Shown here piece after piece: positions 10,905-19,214 of a stretch of DNA of 64,000 nucleotides. Origin of the DNA: Xanthomonas sp. CFBP 8443 (GTDB lineage Bacteria > Pseudomonadota > Gammaproteobacteria > Xanthomonadales > Xanthomonadaceae); the NCBI RefSeq assembly GCF_025666195.1, contig NZ_CP102592.1, forward strand, positions 4,774,001 to 4,838,000, given 5' to 3'. The notes under the pieces were generated by a model. The model did no database searches, was not told where the DNA came from, and saw nothing but the letters and a program-made list of their open reading frames with translations. A program made the position numbers and the translations under genes. Within the stretch, counting starts at the first letter, position 1. Every line of letters begins with the position of its first letter.

Positions 10905-11093
10905 CTACGCCGAAGCCGGCGGCTCTTCCTGCTCGCGCAAAAGCTCCTCCAGCATCTGGATCGCGCCATCGATCCGCGTCAGCGTCTCCTGCAGATCGCT
11001 CCTGCGGGCATCCAGCTGCTGCAGCTGCACACCACCCGCGCGGCGCTCGTCCTTCAACTCCTGCAACCGTTGCGCGATCGAATTGCGATCCAT
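10905..11093 (-). CDS. Small coiled-coil hypothetical protein
   Basis: A 62-residue protein made almost entirely of heptad-like charged helix (LQELKDERRAGGVQLQQL). It has no signal peptide or cysteine. The ATG follows aggtg. It lies between the PstS-like gene and ygiC, on the ygiC strand. No function is recognised. The helix-only composition and short length suggest a small oligomeric accessory protein. Confidence 0.6.
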   Translation of the reverse strand: MDRNSIAQRLQELKDERRAGGVQLQQLDARRSDLQETLTRIDGAIQMLEELLREQEEPPASA

Positions 11094-11255
11094 GGCGTGG
11101 CACCTGCGTGGATGGGATCGCTAGAGTAAGCCAGCGTGCCCGGCTGCTGCGCAGCGGGCGCTCGGCCCATGATCGCCATCAGCGTGGTCGCGTCGTTCGC
11201 CGATGGCGATGGCCGTGCGGGTTGCCGGACGCACCTGTGCGGCGGCGTCCCAGGC

Positions 11256-12437
11256 TCAGGCGTACAACACGCCCGGCCGTCCTTCCTCGACGATCGCATG
11301 CGGCACGAAGCGCGCGCTGTCGCGGGTGATCGGGCCATCGTCCTCGCGGATGCCGATGCCGCACGCGGTGTCGCCGACGATCCAGCTGCCGACCATCGGA
11401 TAGCGGCCGTCGAACACCGGCAACGGATGCGCCTGCTGGCGGATGCATGGCCCCTGGTAGGGGCCGTCGCTCTGCAGCATGCGGCCGTCGGCCAGGTGCA
11501 GGGCGATGTTGGCGCCCTCGCGCGAATGCAGCGGCTTGCGCACCCAGCCCGGCGGCAAGGCGGCACCGTCGTCGAACGCGGCCGGCAGCAGGTTGGGATG
11601 GCCATGATGGCGCTCCCACAGCAGCGGCAGGATGCCCTTGTTGCTGAGCAGCGCCTTCCACGGCGGCTCCAGCAGGCGCAGCCCCGACCCCGGCAAGGCC
11701 TGGCCGAAGCGCTCAGCGAACAGGTCCTCCAGCGGATACAGCTTGAACAGCGCGCCGATCACCACGTCGTCCAGGTCGGTATAGCGACCGTCCTCGGACA
11801 GGCCGATGTCCTCGATCGCGATCGCCTCGCCGAACAGTCCGGCCTGCGCCGCGCAGTCGCGCAGGTAGGCGACCGTGCCCTGGTCCTCTTCCGAGTCGCG
11901 CACCGCGGCGAAATACAGCGGCGGCGGCAACTGCGCCGCCAGCTCGGCGAAACGCGCCACCAGGGCCTCGTGGATCGAGTTGAACTGGTCGGCGTCGCGC
12001 GCCAGGCGGCCCTGCGCGCGCTGGTCTTCCAACCACTGCCACTGGAAGAACGCCGATTCGAACAGCGAGGTCGGCGTGTCGTAGTTCAGTTCGTACAGCT
12101 TGGCCGGGCCGGTGCCGTCGTAAGCCAGGTCCAGGCGCCCGTACAGGTGCGGATCGCGGCGCCGCCAGCTCTCGGCGATCCAGTCGCGGAATACCGGCGG
12201 AATCGCCAGCCGCTGCATCAGCGCCTCGCTGGCGACGATCTCGTCCACCAGCCCCATCGCCATCTGGTGCAGCTCGGCGCTGGGATCCTCCAGATCGCGC
12301 TCGATCTGGCGCAGGGTGAACGCGTAGTAGGCGCGTTCGTCCCAATAGCGCTCCCCGCCGATGGTGTGGAAACGGAAGCCGCACTCGGCGGCCTGCGCGC
12401 GCCAGTCGCCGCGTTCGACGATCGCGATGCGTTGCAT
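11256..12437 (-). CDS. ygiC: Glutathionylspermidine synthase-like ATP-grasp ligase (YgiC family)
   Basis: A 393-residue protein matching the synthetase half of glutathionylspermidine synthase (GSP_synth family). Recognisable segments are KLYELNYDTPTSLFES, the LEPPWKALLSNKGILPLLW region and the final WIVGDTACGIGIRED block, which form the ATP-grasp active site. The N-terminal amidase domain of E. coli GspS is absent, as in YgiC and YjfC. The ATG is chosen over longer extensions because aaggaag lies just upstream. It follows ygiB by 35 bases on the same strand, so the two are probably co-transcribed. The true acceptor is unknown for this subfamily. Confidence 0.85.
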   Translation of the reverse strand: MQRIAIVERGDWRAQAAECGFRFHTIGGERYWDERAYYAFTLRQIERDLEDPSAELHQMAMGLVDEIVASEALMQRLAIPPVFRDWIAESWRRRDPHLYGRLDLAYDGTGPAKLYELNYDTPTSLFESAFFQWQWLEDQRAQGRLARDADQFNSIHEALVARFAELAAQLPPPLYFAAVRDSEEDQGTVAYLRDCAAQAGLFGEAIAIEDIGLSEDGRYTDLDDVVIGALFKLYPLEDLFAERFGQALPGSGLRLLEPPWKALLSNKGILPLLWERHHGHPNLLPAAFDDGAALPPGWVRKPLHSREGANIALHLADGRMLQSDGPYQGPCIRQQAHPLPVFDGRYPMVGSWIVGDTACGIGIREDDGPITRDSARFVPHAIVEEGRPGVLYA

Positions 12438-12472
12438 GTGCTTCCTTGGCTGGTGCGACGTGAGCGCGGCGA

Positions 12473-13012
12473 TCAGCCGCCGAAACTGCCGCGCGCGCCG
12501 CTGGAGCTGCCGAAGCCGCCGCGGCTGACGGTGACCGCGCGGTTCGGCGTGGCGCCGATATGGGTCATGGTCTGGTTGCCGCGCAGGCTGGTCGCCGCAC
12601 CGGCACCGGCGCCGGTCGCCGGGCGCTGCCACTGGCTCTGCCGGTCCTGGTACGCGGGCGCGGCGTTGAAGCCGGCCATGCGGTTGCCGTTGAGCATCTG
12701 CGACAGGAAGAAGCCAGTCATCAGCGGGCCGATGAACGAATGCCCCTGATGGTCGCGCTGTTCCACGCAACGCTCGGCCGAATACTCCTGCGCGCACTGC
12801 TCGCGGCTGGCGTACTTGGGTCCCTGCTCGGCCGACTGCTGCTGCGCCTGCTTGAACGCCTCGCGGCAGGTGGTGATGTCGTGGGTCTGCGCCGCGCAGG
12901 CTTCCACCGAGGTATACAGCCCCTCCTGGGTCTTGGCCTCGCGCTCGCAGGCGGTGAACAGCAGCGGCGCGGTGCCCATCAGCAACAGCGCGGCCTTCTT
13001 GGATCGTTTCAT
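12473..13012 (-). CDS. ygiB: DUF1190 (YgiB-type) lipoprotein
   Basis: A 179-residue protein with a lipoprotein signal (LLFTACE, Cys at about residue 21). A Cys-rich central region follows (VEACAAQTHDITTC, REQCAQEYSAERCVEQ). The C-terminus is low-complexity, Gly/Ser/Arg-rich and ends SGARGSFGG. This is the YgiB/DUF1190 pattern. The start at 13012 is set by gggaggag just upstream; an in-frame extension to 13078 lacks a signal peptide. It is paired with the YgiC-type ligase, as in E. coli. Confidence 0.82.
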   Translation of the reverse strand: MKRSKKAALLLMGTAPLLFTACEREAKTQEGLYTSVEACAAQTHDITTCREAFKQAQQQSAEQGPKYASREQCAQEYSAERCVEQRDHQGHSFIGPLMTGFFLSQMLNGNRMAGFNAAPAYQDRQSQWQRPATGAGAGAATSLRGNQTMTHIGATPNRAVTVSRGGFGSSSGARGSFGG

Positions 13013-13219
13013 CGTCTCCTCCCGGACCTCAGAATGCGATGATGCCTGCTTCCGGCCGAAGACGGAAATCGCCGGCACCGCGCATGCCCATTCATCCGCA
13101 TCGCCTCACCGTCGGCCAGGTGCCGTGGCGTCTTCCACACGATGTAGCACCATGCCGGTTCAGCGCCGGCAAGGCAGCCGTGCAGACCGCGTGATAACGT
13201 GGCCAATGGCCTTGCGCCC

Positions 13220-13253
13220 GGCGCAAAAGGTTGCGAATGCAACCCTTTGCGCC
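13220..13253 (+). promoter_or_regulatory. Long hairpin in the ilvD leader
   Basis: Two 15-base arms, ggcgcaaaaggttgc and gcaaccctttgcgcc, pair with one mismatch around a 4-base loop. They lie about 60 bases before the ilvD start codon. There is no T tract next to it, so it may be an mRNA structure or protein-binding palindrome rather than a terminator. Confidence 0.5.
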
Positions 13254-13314
13254 CTGCCGGGCCGACCACTTCCGCCAGCATTCCGCCCGCCTTCCGACCG
13301 CACGACACCCCCAC

Positions 13315-15153
13315 ATGCCCGACTATCGCTCCAAGACCTCCACCCACGGCCGCAACATGGCCGGCGCGCGCGCGCTGTGGCGCGCCACCGGCATGCAGGA
13401 CGCCGACTTCCACAAGCCGATCATCGCCATCGCCAACTCCTTCACCCAGTTCGTGCCCGGCCACGTGCACCTGAAGGATCTCGGCCAACTGGTCGCGCGC
13501 GAGATCGAACGCGTCGGCGGCGTGGCCAAGGAATTCGACACCATCGCCGTGGACGACGGCATCGCCATGGGCCACGACGGCATGCTGTACTCGCTGCCCA
13601 GCCGCGAGATCATCGCCGACTCGGTGGAGTACATGGTCAACGCGCACTGCGCCGACGCGCTGGTGTGCATCTCCAACTGCGACAAGATCACCCCCGGCAT
13701 GCTGATGGCCGCGCTGCGCCTCAACATCCCCACCGTGTTCGTGTCCGGCGGGCCGATGGAGGCCGGCAAGACCAAGCTCGCCGACCACAACCTGGACCTG
13801 ATCGACGCGATGGTGATCGCCGCCGATCCCAACGCCTCCGACGAAAAGGTCGCCGCGTTCGAACGCAGCGCCTGCCCCACCTGCGGCTCGTGCTCGGGCA
13901 TGTTCACCGCCAACTCGATGAACTGCCTGACCGAAGCGCTGGGCCTGGCGCTGCCCGGCAACGGCACCGTGGTCGCCACCCATGCCGACCGCGAGCAGCT
14001 GTTCCTGAAGGCCGGGCGCACCGCGGTCGAACTGTGCCACCGCTGGTACGGCGCCGAAGACCCGACCGCGCTGCCGCGCGGCATCGCCACCTTCGCCGCG
14101 TTCGAGAACGCGATGACCCTGGACATCGCGATGGGCGGCTCCACCAACACCATCCTGCACCTGCTCGCCGCCGCGCAGGAAGGCGAAGTGCCGTTCACCC
14201 TGCGCGACATCGATCGCCTGTCGCGGCACGTGCCGCAGCTGTGCAAGGTCGCGCCGAACATCCAGAAGTACCACATCGAAGACGTGCACCGCGCCGGCGG
14301 CATCCTCTCCATCCTCGGCGAACTGGCGCGCGGCGGCCTGCTGCACACCGACCAGGCCACCGTGCACAGCCGCACCCTCGGCGACGCCATCGCGCAATGG
14401 GACATTACCCAGACCGACGACGACGCCGTGCACACCTTCTACAAGGCCGGCCCGGCCGGCATCCCGACCCAGATCGCCTTCAGCCAGGCCACGCGCTGGC
14501 CGACGCTGGACGCCGACCGCCAAGCCGGCTGCATCCGCGACGTCGCCCATGCCTACTCGCAGGAAGGCGGACTGGCGGTGCTGTACGGCAACATCGCCCT
14601 CGACGGCTGCGTGGTCAAGACCGCCGGCGTGGACGAATCGATCCACGTGTTCGAAGGCAACGCCAAGGTGTTCGAGAGCCAGGATTCGGCGGTCAAGGGC
14701 ATCCTCGCCGACGAAGTGAAGGCCGGCGACGTGGTGGTGATCCGCTACGAAGGCCCCAAGGGCGGCCCCGGCATGCAGGAGATGCTGTATCCGACCTCGT
14801 ACCTGAAATCCAAGGGCCTGGGCAAGCAATGCGCCCTGCTCACCGACGGCCGCTTTTCCGGCGGCACCTCCGGCCTGTCGATCGGCCACGCCTCCCCGGA
14901 AGCCGCCGCCGGCGGCGCCATCGGCCTGGTCCGCGACGGCGACAAGATCCTGATCGACATCCCCAACCGCAGCATCAACCTGCTGGTCGACGATGCCGAA
15001 CTGGCCGCCCGCCGCGCCGCACAGGACGCCCAAGGCTGGAAGCCGGTCGAAGTGCGCCCACGCAAGGTCACCACCGCACTGAAGGCGTACGCGCTGCTGG
15101 CCACCAGCGCGGACAAGGGCGCGGTGCGCGACAAGGCAATGCTGGACGGCTGA
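13315..15153 (+). CDS. ilvD: Dihydroxy-acid dehydratase
   Basis: A 612-residue enzyme that dehydrates 2,3-dihydroxy-isovalerate and 2,3-dihydroxy-methylvalerate to 2-keto acids in valine and isoleucine synthesis. It carries the Fe-S and active-site signatures [10 protein letters not shown] (Cys122, Lys124) and [14 protein letters not shown] (Cys187-Cys193), and the C-terminal [20 protein letters not shown]. Length agrees with E. coli IlvD. The ATG giving [14 protein letters not shown] is the conserved start; the open frame reaching back to 13231 uses a poor TTG. A long inverted repeat precedes it and the integron integrase faces it from downstream. Confidence 0.97.
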   Translation: MPDYRSKTSTHGRNMAGARALWRATGMQDADFHKPIIAIANSFTQFVPGHVHLKDLGQLVAREIERVGGVAKEFDTIAVDDGIAMGHDGMLYSLPSREIIADSVEYMVNAHCADALVCISNCDKITPGMLMAALRLNIPTVFVSGGPMEAGKTKLADHNLDLIDAMVIAADPNASDEKVAAFERSACPTCGSCSGMFTANSMNCLTEALGLALPGNGTVVATHADREQLFLKAGRTAVELCHRWYGAEDPTALPRGIATFAAFENAMTLDIAMGGSTNTILHLLAAAQEGEVPFTLRDIDRLSRHVPQLCKVAPNIQKYHIEDVHRAGGILSILGELARGGLLHTDQATVHSRTLGDAIAQWDITQTDDDAVHTFYKAGPAGIPTQIAFSQATRWPTLDADRQAGCIRDVAHAYSQEGGLAVLYGNIALDGCVVKTAGVDESIHVFEGNAKVFESQDSAVKGILADEVKAGDVVVIRYEGPKGGPGMQEMLYPTSYLKSKGLGKQCALLTDGRFSGGTSGLSIGHASPEAAAGGAIGLVRDGDKILIDIPNRSINLLVDDAELAARRAAQDAQGWKPVEVRPRKVTTALKAYALLATSADKGAVRDKAMLDG

Positions 15154-15162
15154 GGCGTTGCC

Positions 15163-15191
15163 ATGAAGGCCGCGGATTTCGCGGTCTTCAT
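15163..15191 (+). terminator. Hairpin after ilvD
   Basis: atgaaggccgcg pairs with cgcggtcttcat (one mismatch) across a 5-base loop, 9 bases after the ilvD stop. There is no T run, so termination is plausible but not certain. Confidence 0.4.
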
Positions 15192-15299
15192 AATGTCCTG
15201 GCATTGCGCTGCGGGAGGGACTCTGGGTGGCCTCGGGCCATCAGCCCCGACGCCTGACCACAAACGCCCACAGCCGGGTTGCTTTTCTTGGCGGCAGCG

Positions 15300-16381
15300 T
15301 CACTCACCGCCGACGCCCAGCCCATCCAGCGGGCTGCGCACCGCCGAGGCCCGCGCCCAAGCACATGCGTGTAGATCTGCGTGGTGGCCACATCCTTGTG
15401 GCTCAGCAGCTCCTGCACGGTGCGGATATCGTGGCCGGCCACCAGCAGGTGCGTGGCGAACGAATGCCGCAGGGTGTGGCAGCTGGCGGGCTTGGTCAGC
15501 CCCGCCGCGCGACACGCGGCCTTGACCGCACGCTGCAGCCCTTTCTCGTCCATATGATGGCGCCGGATCGCGCCGCTACGCGGGTCACGCTGCATCGCGG
15601 CGCGGAAACAGAGACTGACTGCCGCCGACCTCCCGCGACGCGTTCGGGAACTTGCGTGCCAGCGCATCCGGCAGCCACACCTCACCGCCGCCGCCGCCGC
15701 CGCCGCAACATCGCGCGTGTGCACCCGGCGCGCGCGCTCCAGCTGCGCCAGCAATGCCTCGCGCAAGGACAGCGGCAGCGTCGTGCGCCGATCCTTGCCG
15801 CCCTTGCCATCGCGCACGACGATATCACCCCTGGCGAAGTCCATGTCCTTGATGCGCAGGCGTACGCATTCCATCAATCGCATCCCGGTGCCGTACAGCA
15901 ACGACGCCATCAGGCCATGGCGTTCATGCATCTGCGCCAGCACGCCCGCCACTTCATCCCGCGTCAGCACGGTAGGCAGCCGCTGCGGACGCTTGGCCCG
16001 CTGGATCCGCTCCATCCACTGCAGCTCCTGCCCCAGCACCTCGCGATACAGGAACAACAACGCCGCCAGCGCCTGGTTCTGAGTGGACGGCGCCACGCGA
16101 TCGCGTACCGCCAGCGCGGTCAGGAACCGCTCCACGTCCTGCTCGCCCAAGACATCGGGATGGCGCTTGCCGTTGGCCAGAATGAAACGGCGCACCCAAC
16201 CGACGTACGCCTCCTCGGTGCGCTTGGCCATCCCCAGGCGCCGGATACGCGCACGCAGCCGGTCGAGGAGGCGTGGCGCCCGAGGGTCCGGGAATGCCGC
16301 CCCCTCAGGCCCATCGACCGCACGCCGGCACGATGCCGCGCCTCGCGTTGAAAGCGCCCCGTCGGAGTGATAGCGTCCCAT
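15300..16381 (-). pseudogene. intI: Integron integrase, frameshifted
   Basis: A tyrosine recombinase of the IntI family. The N-terminal core-binding part is intact ([15 protein letters not shown]), then [22 protein letters not shown] with the first catalytic Arg. Later come [12 protein letters not shown] and the catalytic Tyr in [10 protein letters not shown]. The IntI-specific insert is broken: around 15600-15710 the main frame reads [12 protein letters not shown] while another frame reads [18 protein letters not shown], the expected sequence. The shift begins at a run of GCG triplets and is reversed about 100 bases later. A further one-base loss near 15345-15352 moves the true C-terminus ([12 protein letters not shown], stop at 15300) out of frame. 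At least three lesions make excision activity very unlikely. The exact original start is unclear. Confidence 0.88.
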
Positions 16382-16539
16382 ACCATGGCTCCCGCAACTG
16401 GAATGCGGCATGGTTACGCACAGGAATACACCCCACCATCGGGGAAGATCGTTGCTACAAGGGGGCCTCTCGGCCATATCGCTATCGGAAATCCCGGACT
16501 ACACACCGGGATTACGCGACGTTTTGTCTTCGAATAGTA

Positions 16540-16546
16540 GTTAGGC
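16540..16546 (+). other. attI-type recombination core site
   Basis: GTTAGGC matches the integron core consensus GTTRRRY. It lies between the intI 5' end and the first cassette gene, where attI should be. Cassette 1 would begin at the first T. Confidence 0.6.
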
Positions 16547-16608
16547 CTCGCACTCGCTACTCTTTGCCCACCCCGTCAATACCCTTTCCTATCAACCTGG
16601 GAGAAACC

Positions 16609-16959
16609 ATGCGCGCGCTACTTCTTGCCCTTACGCTGCTGACCCTTGCAACCGCCCAAGCAAATGCCGGGGAGCAGACTGGCACGGTCAGAATCGATCA
16701 CGGCCAATTTGGATCCAGCGCCACATCAGCCGGACTCATGTTCTTCGTTTTGCAAGGAGGTACCAAGACAGGGAAGCCTTCCTGCAACACATACATTGAT
16801 CGGTGGGTAATCAATAACGCCTGGCCGGCGGCAAAGATCCAGACAGCAGTACTTCTCGCGGCAATCACATCAGGCAAGACGGTCACAGTCCGGGGCAGTA
16901 ACGACTGCACTCAATGGCTTGACTCAGAAACTGCCATAGATATTCAGCTGAACAACTAA
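16609..16959 (+). CDS. Small secreted protein, first integron cassette
   Basis: A 116-residue protein with a clear signal peptide (about residues 1-20, ending QANA). The mature part holds two cysteines (KPSCNTYI and SNDCTQWL) that may form a disulfide, and a helix-like stretch KIQTAVLLAAITSGKTVTVRG. ctgggaga lies 5 bases before the ATG. I recognise no named family. Its length, signal peptide and C-terminal pattern parallel the protein at 59959-60309. As the cassette next to attI it may be expressed from an integron promoter, although that promoter was not located. Confidence 0.75.
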   Translation: MRALLLALTLLTLATAQANAGEQTGTVRIDHGQFGSSATSAGLMFFVLQGGTKTGKPSCNTYIDRWVINNAWPAAKIQTAVLLAAITSGKTVTVRGSNDCTQWLDSETAIDIQLNN

Positions 16960-16966
16960 AGTCGAC

Positions 16967-17030
16967 GCCTAACCAGTCGGTCAAGCGGACCCGCAGCGGC
17001 GTGCCACCAGGGCCCGGTGGGCGGTACACT
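16967..17030 (+). repeat. attC-like site of cassette 1 (degenerate)
   Basis: It starts with gcctaac, a perfect R'' core, followed by gtcaagcgg, the usual left inner segment. The right half contains ccacc/ggtgg pairing but no clean GTTRRRY, so the right boundary is uncertain. Confidence 0.45.
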
Positions 17031-17139
17031 GTATTTGGCGTTTTACCCGCCCTTTTGGCCAGTTCGTCGCACGCCAGTCGCCCCACTGCCATGGGACTGC
17101 AATCCTTGCGATTCCGCTCACCGGCCAAGGAGCCGCGTC

Positions 17140-17361
17140 GTGAAAGCGCTAATTGCCATCGTTGTCTGGTGCCTTCTGTTTGTGCTGTGCTGGCCGCTGG
17201 CCTTGCTGGCCTTGGTCCTGTGGCCCATCGTGTGGTTGCTCACCCTGCCGTTCCGCCTTGTGGGGATCACGTTCTCTGCCATGTTCGCGTTCCTACAGGC
17301 CATCCTGTTCTTGCCTGCCCGCCTCCTTGGTTGGCGGCCAGGACGCGTAGCGACGGCCTAA
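17140..17361 (+). CDS. Small hydrophobic membrane protein, cassette 2
   Basis: A 73-residue protein beginning at GTG, chosen because aaggag stands 8 bases upstream. The longer open frame from 17017 has no such site. It is almost wholly hydrophobic, with two or three closely packed helices rich in Leu, Trp and Pro (CWPLALLALVLWPIVWLL, then LPFRLVGITF) and a basic end (RLLGWRPGRVATA). Its stop codon lies inside the following attC. The sequence resembles a recurrent cassette-borne membrane protein of Xanthomonas and Pseudomonas, from memory. Function unknown. Confidence 0.72.
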   Translation: MKALIAIVVWCLLFVLCWPLALLALVLWPIVWLLTLPFRLVGITFSAMFAFLQAILFLPARLLGWRPGRVATA

Positions 17362-17415
17362 GCCATTTGTTCAAGCAAAGCCGTTTCGCGGCTCGGCTTA
17401 GTTCAGACGTGGCCA
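17356..17415 (+). repeat. attC-like site of cassette 2
   Basis: gcctaag, then ttcaagcaaagccg, a tttcg loop and cggctcggcttag form the paired inner arms typical of attC. The right core is degenerate (cgtggcc instead of a GTTRRRY heptamer). Confidence 0.55.
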
Positions 17416-17432
17416 CTCCAAAGGAATCGCAT

Positions 17433-17814
17433 ATGTCCCGGCTCTTGGTGCTGACGCTGCTCGTCGTGTCATTCAATGCAGGCGCAATCGTCATTCGAGA
17501 TGATGTTGATGACGCGAACCTCTCCGACCAACGCCTCCGAAGTCCGCGCCTGGGATACTTCAGCGCGGAAGTTCTCCGAGACGTTGTGCATTCCGCTCCC
17601 ATCCCGGGCCATACACTACCTGCACGATGCGGACATCCGCATCAAAGACCCGGAGTACCGGAAGTTCCAAGATGAAATGCTCTCCCGTATCATCTCGGAG
17701 CTCGAGTCAGGCATCCTTCCAGCATCCACTACCACGACCTTGTCCTTTCATCCACGCTGGTTGGGGGCAATTGCTTTGTGTGTTGCCGCAGTTATCTGCT
17801 GGTTCGTATTTTGA
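17433..17814 (+). pseudogene. Deletion-fused cassette: secreted-protein start joined to a tail-anchored ORF
   Basis: From 17433 one frame encodes a signal peptide and start of a mature protein (MSRLLVLTLLVVSFNAGAIV, then IRDDVDDA to about 17516). This resembles the start of trypsin-like secreted proteases of Xanthomonas, from memory. After that this frame becomes nonsense, and a second frame becomes protein-like (EVRAWDTSARKFSETL up to a C-terminal membrane helix LGAIALCVAAVICWFVF, stop at 17814). The second ORF has no start of its own. The simplest reading is an internal deletion that joined two unrelated cassettes. Confidence 0.6.
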
Positions 17815-17818
17815 TGAT

Positions 17819-18175
17819 GTGGCCCAGGAACTCGTTCAAGTCGAAAACGCTTTGGATCAAGAATTGAACACCGTGATCATCTCCTTCGAGGGCCCGACAT
17901 TCTTCGCTCCTGAGGACGAGGAGCAGTTCTTTGGATGGCTAGGCTCGCTACCTGAGTACAAGGATATTCGGGGCAAAGGCACCACCTTGGACTTGGAATT
18001 GGCGCATCCGATAAGTGCCGATACCGTTCGGCAACTCCTGGTTCTATTTCGCCGCTGGTGCGTTGACCCGGACCCACTGCGCCCTTTGTGGTCTCCTGAG
18101 ACCGCTGGCTTCGTACTTTGGGAGACCTCTCTTCGAGAGGCCTCCATTGCTGTGGGCCTGCAGATTGAGGCCTAA
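17819..18175 (+). CDS. Hypothetical acidic cytoplasmic protein, cassette
   Basis: A 118-residue protein with no signal peptide or membrane segment. It is acidic and Trp/Phe-rich (FEGPTFFAPEDEEQFFGWLG, RRWCVDPDPLRPLW). The GTG at 17819 is the only plausible start. It stands 4 bases after the stop of the preceding ORF and has no good ribosome site, so translational coupling or N-terminal loss by deletion is possible. Its stop codon is inside gcctaac, the start of an attC, which supports its being the end of a genuine cassette. Size and composition would fit an immunity-type protein, but no partner toxin is present. Confidence 0.6.
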   Translation: MAQELVQVENALDQELNTVIISFEGPTFFAPEDEEQFFGWLGSLPEYKDIRGKGTTLDLELAHPISADTVRQLLVLFRRWCVDPDPLRPLWSPETAGFVLWETSLREASIAVGLQIEA

Positions 18176-18238
18176 CGACTCGTTCCAGCTGGCGCCGCTT
18201 CACGGTGCAGCCGATTCGGCCTTGGCGCCAGGAGGATT
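18170..18238 (+). repeat. attC-like site of cassette 3
   Basis: gcctaac at 18170-18176 is a perfect R'' core, followed by actcgttccagctggcgccg, a cttca loop and cggtgcagcc. The right core is poor. The next cassette's ribosome site follows at once. Confidence 0.5.
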
Positions 18239-18239
18239 C

Positions 18240-18461
18240 ATGGAAGTCTTGATCGCGATAGTGATTGTTGCCGGCCTGGCTAGCGGACTGGCCGTCTTGC
18301 TGCTCGGCTTATTGCTACCTCGCAAGTTCTGCCCTAGATGCAACACGGCGTTGCCTCGCTTCCGCAAGCCTTCAAGCACCCGGGAAGCGATGCTCGGGGG
18401 CTGGTCGTGTCCGTCTTGTGGTGCAAAGATCGCCCGCAATGGCGCGCTCCTGCCGGACTAG
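18240..18461 (+). CDS. Membrane-anchored zinc-ribbon protein, cassette
   Basis: A 73-residue protein with one N-terminal membrane helix (about residues 3-26, rich in Leu, Ile, Val) and a cytoplasmic tail with two CxxC pairs (FCPRCNTALP and WSCPSCGAKI) about 30 residues apart. This is the layout of a zinc ribbon. ggagg stands 5 bases before the ATG. No attC was found directly after its stop, so its right boundary may have been lost. Function unknown. Confidence 0.72.
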   Translation: MEVLIAIVIVAGLASGLAVLLLGLLLPRKFCPRCNTALPRFRKPSSTREAMLGGWSCPSCGAKIARNGALLPD

Positions 18462-18639
18462 CGGCTTTTTTGTGCCCCTGGCACGTCGTTCGACCCGAGC
18501 CCGCAGCCGAGAACTTGCCGAGCAGGTGTGGCTGCCCAAGACCTGGACCTGGCATTCGACTGCGTCACGCCGGCACCGTTCGCGGCGCGCCTCACGTGGC
18601 GAGACTTCATGACGAACTCGCAACGCCCGGACAGCTACT

Positions 18640-19005
18640 GTGCGAGCACCTGGCAGACGAGGGAACCTGCACAAACAGACGCTGGAGAAGGCCAACGAAG
18701 CCATTTCCCGCGGCGATTTCGAAGGCTTCCTGCGCCACTGCACGGAAGACACGGTATGGAACTTCATCGGCGACCGGACGCTCAGGGGCAAGAACGCCGT
18801 GCGCCAATGGATGGCAGAGGCCTATAAGCAACCGCCCGTGTTCCGGGTTCATCGGATGATCGCGGAAGGTCAGTTCCTTGCGGCGATCGGCGTGATCGCC
18901 TTGAAGGGATCGAGCGGGCAAGAAGTCGAGCATGCGTACTGCGACGTGTGGCGCTTCGAGGACGGCCTGATGGCCGAGTTGAACGCCTACGTGGTCGAGT
19001 CCTGA
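18640..19005 (+). CDS. NTF2-like (SnoaL-type) protein, cassette
   Basis: A 121-residue protein with the alpha+beta cone fold of the SnoaL/ketosteroid-isomerase-like superfamily. It has an early helix (LEKANEAISRGDFEGFLRHC), then TVWNFIGDRTLRGKNAVRQW, and the closing strand pattern AYCDVWRFEDGLMAELNAYV. The start is the GTG at 18640. Family members of this length usually start near the LHKQTLEKAN segment, so the first nine residues may come from a fusion or a wrong start. Many such proteins act on small ligands, but none can be named here. An attC-like hairpin follows about 150 bases downstream. Confidence 0.72.
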   Translation: MRAPGRRGNLHKQTLEKANEAISRGDFEGFLRHCTEDTVWNFIGDRTLRGKNAVRQWMAEAYKQPPVFRVHRMIAEGQFLAAIGVIALKGSSGQEVEHAYCDVWRFEDGLMAELNAYVVES

Positions 19006-19150
19006 TCGATCCTGGATCACCCCAAGCAGTGGGAGTTGCAGCCAGCCACCGACCGGGCGACAGAGGGCGCTCTTCGATCGCCCTCGAGGACGTTACGATC
19101 GCATGGATCTTCCCCCGGTCGCAGCGTCTTGGCTCATGGCCGCCTTGCTC

Positions 19151-19205
19151 GCGAACAACGACTCATTCAAGCCGATCCCACTTCGCGGGTCGGCTCCATA
19201 CAGAT
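19151..19205 (+). repeat. attC-like site before the DUF2625 gene
   Basis: aacgactcattcaagc resembles the R''-L'' part of attC. It is followed by agccgatccc, a short loop around cttcgc, and gggtcggct. The arms pair except for one unpaired t in the left arm, as expected for an extrahelical base of attC. Confidence 0.55.
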
Positions 19206-19214
19206 CGGATATTC

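Noticed and set aside
9262..11124. 620-codon frame over the PstS-like gene and its terminator
   Set aside because: It reads through a strong terminator and is Arg/Gln-rich noise.
13009..15204. 731-codon open frame antisense to ilvD
   Set aside because: It mirrors ilvD codon structure, has no domain, and ilvD is unmistakable.
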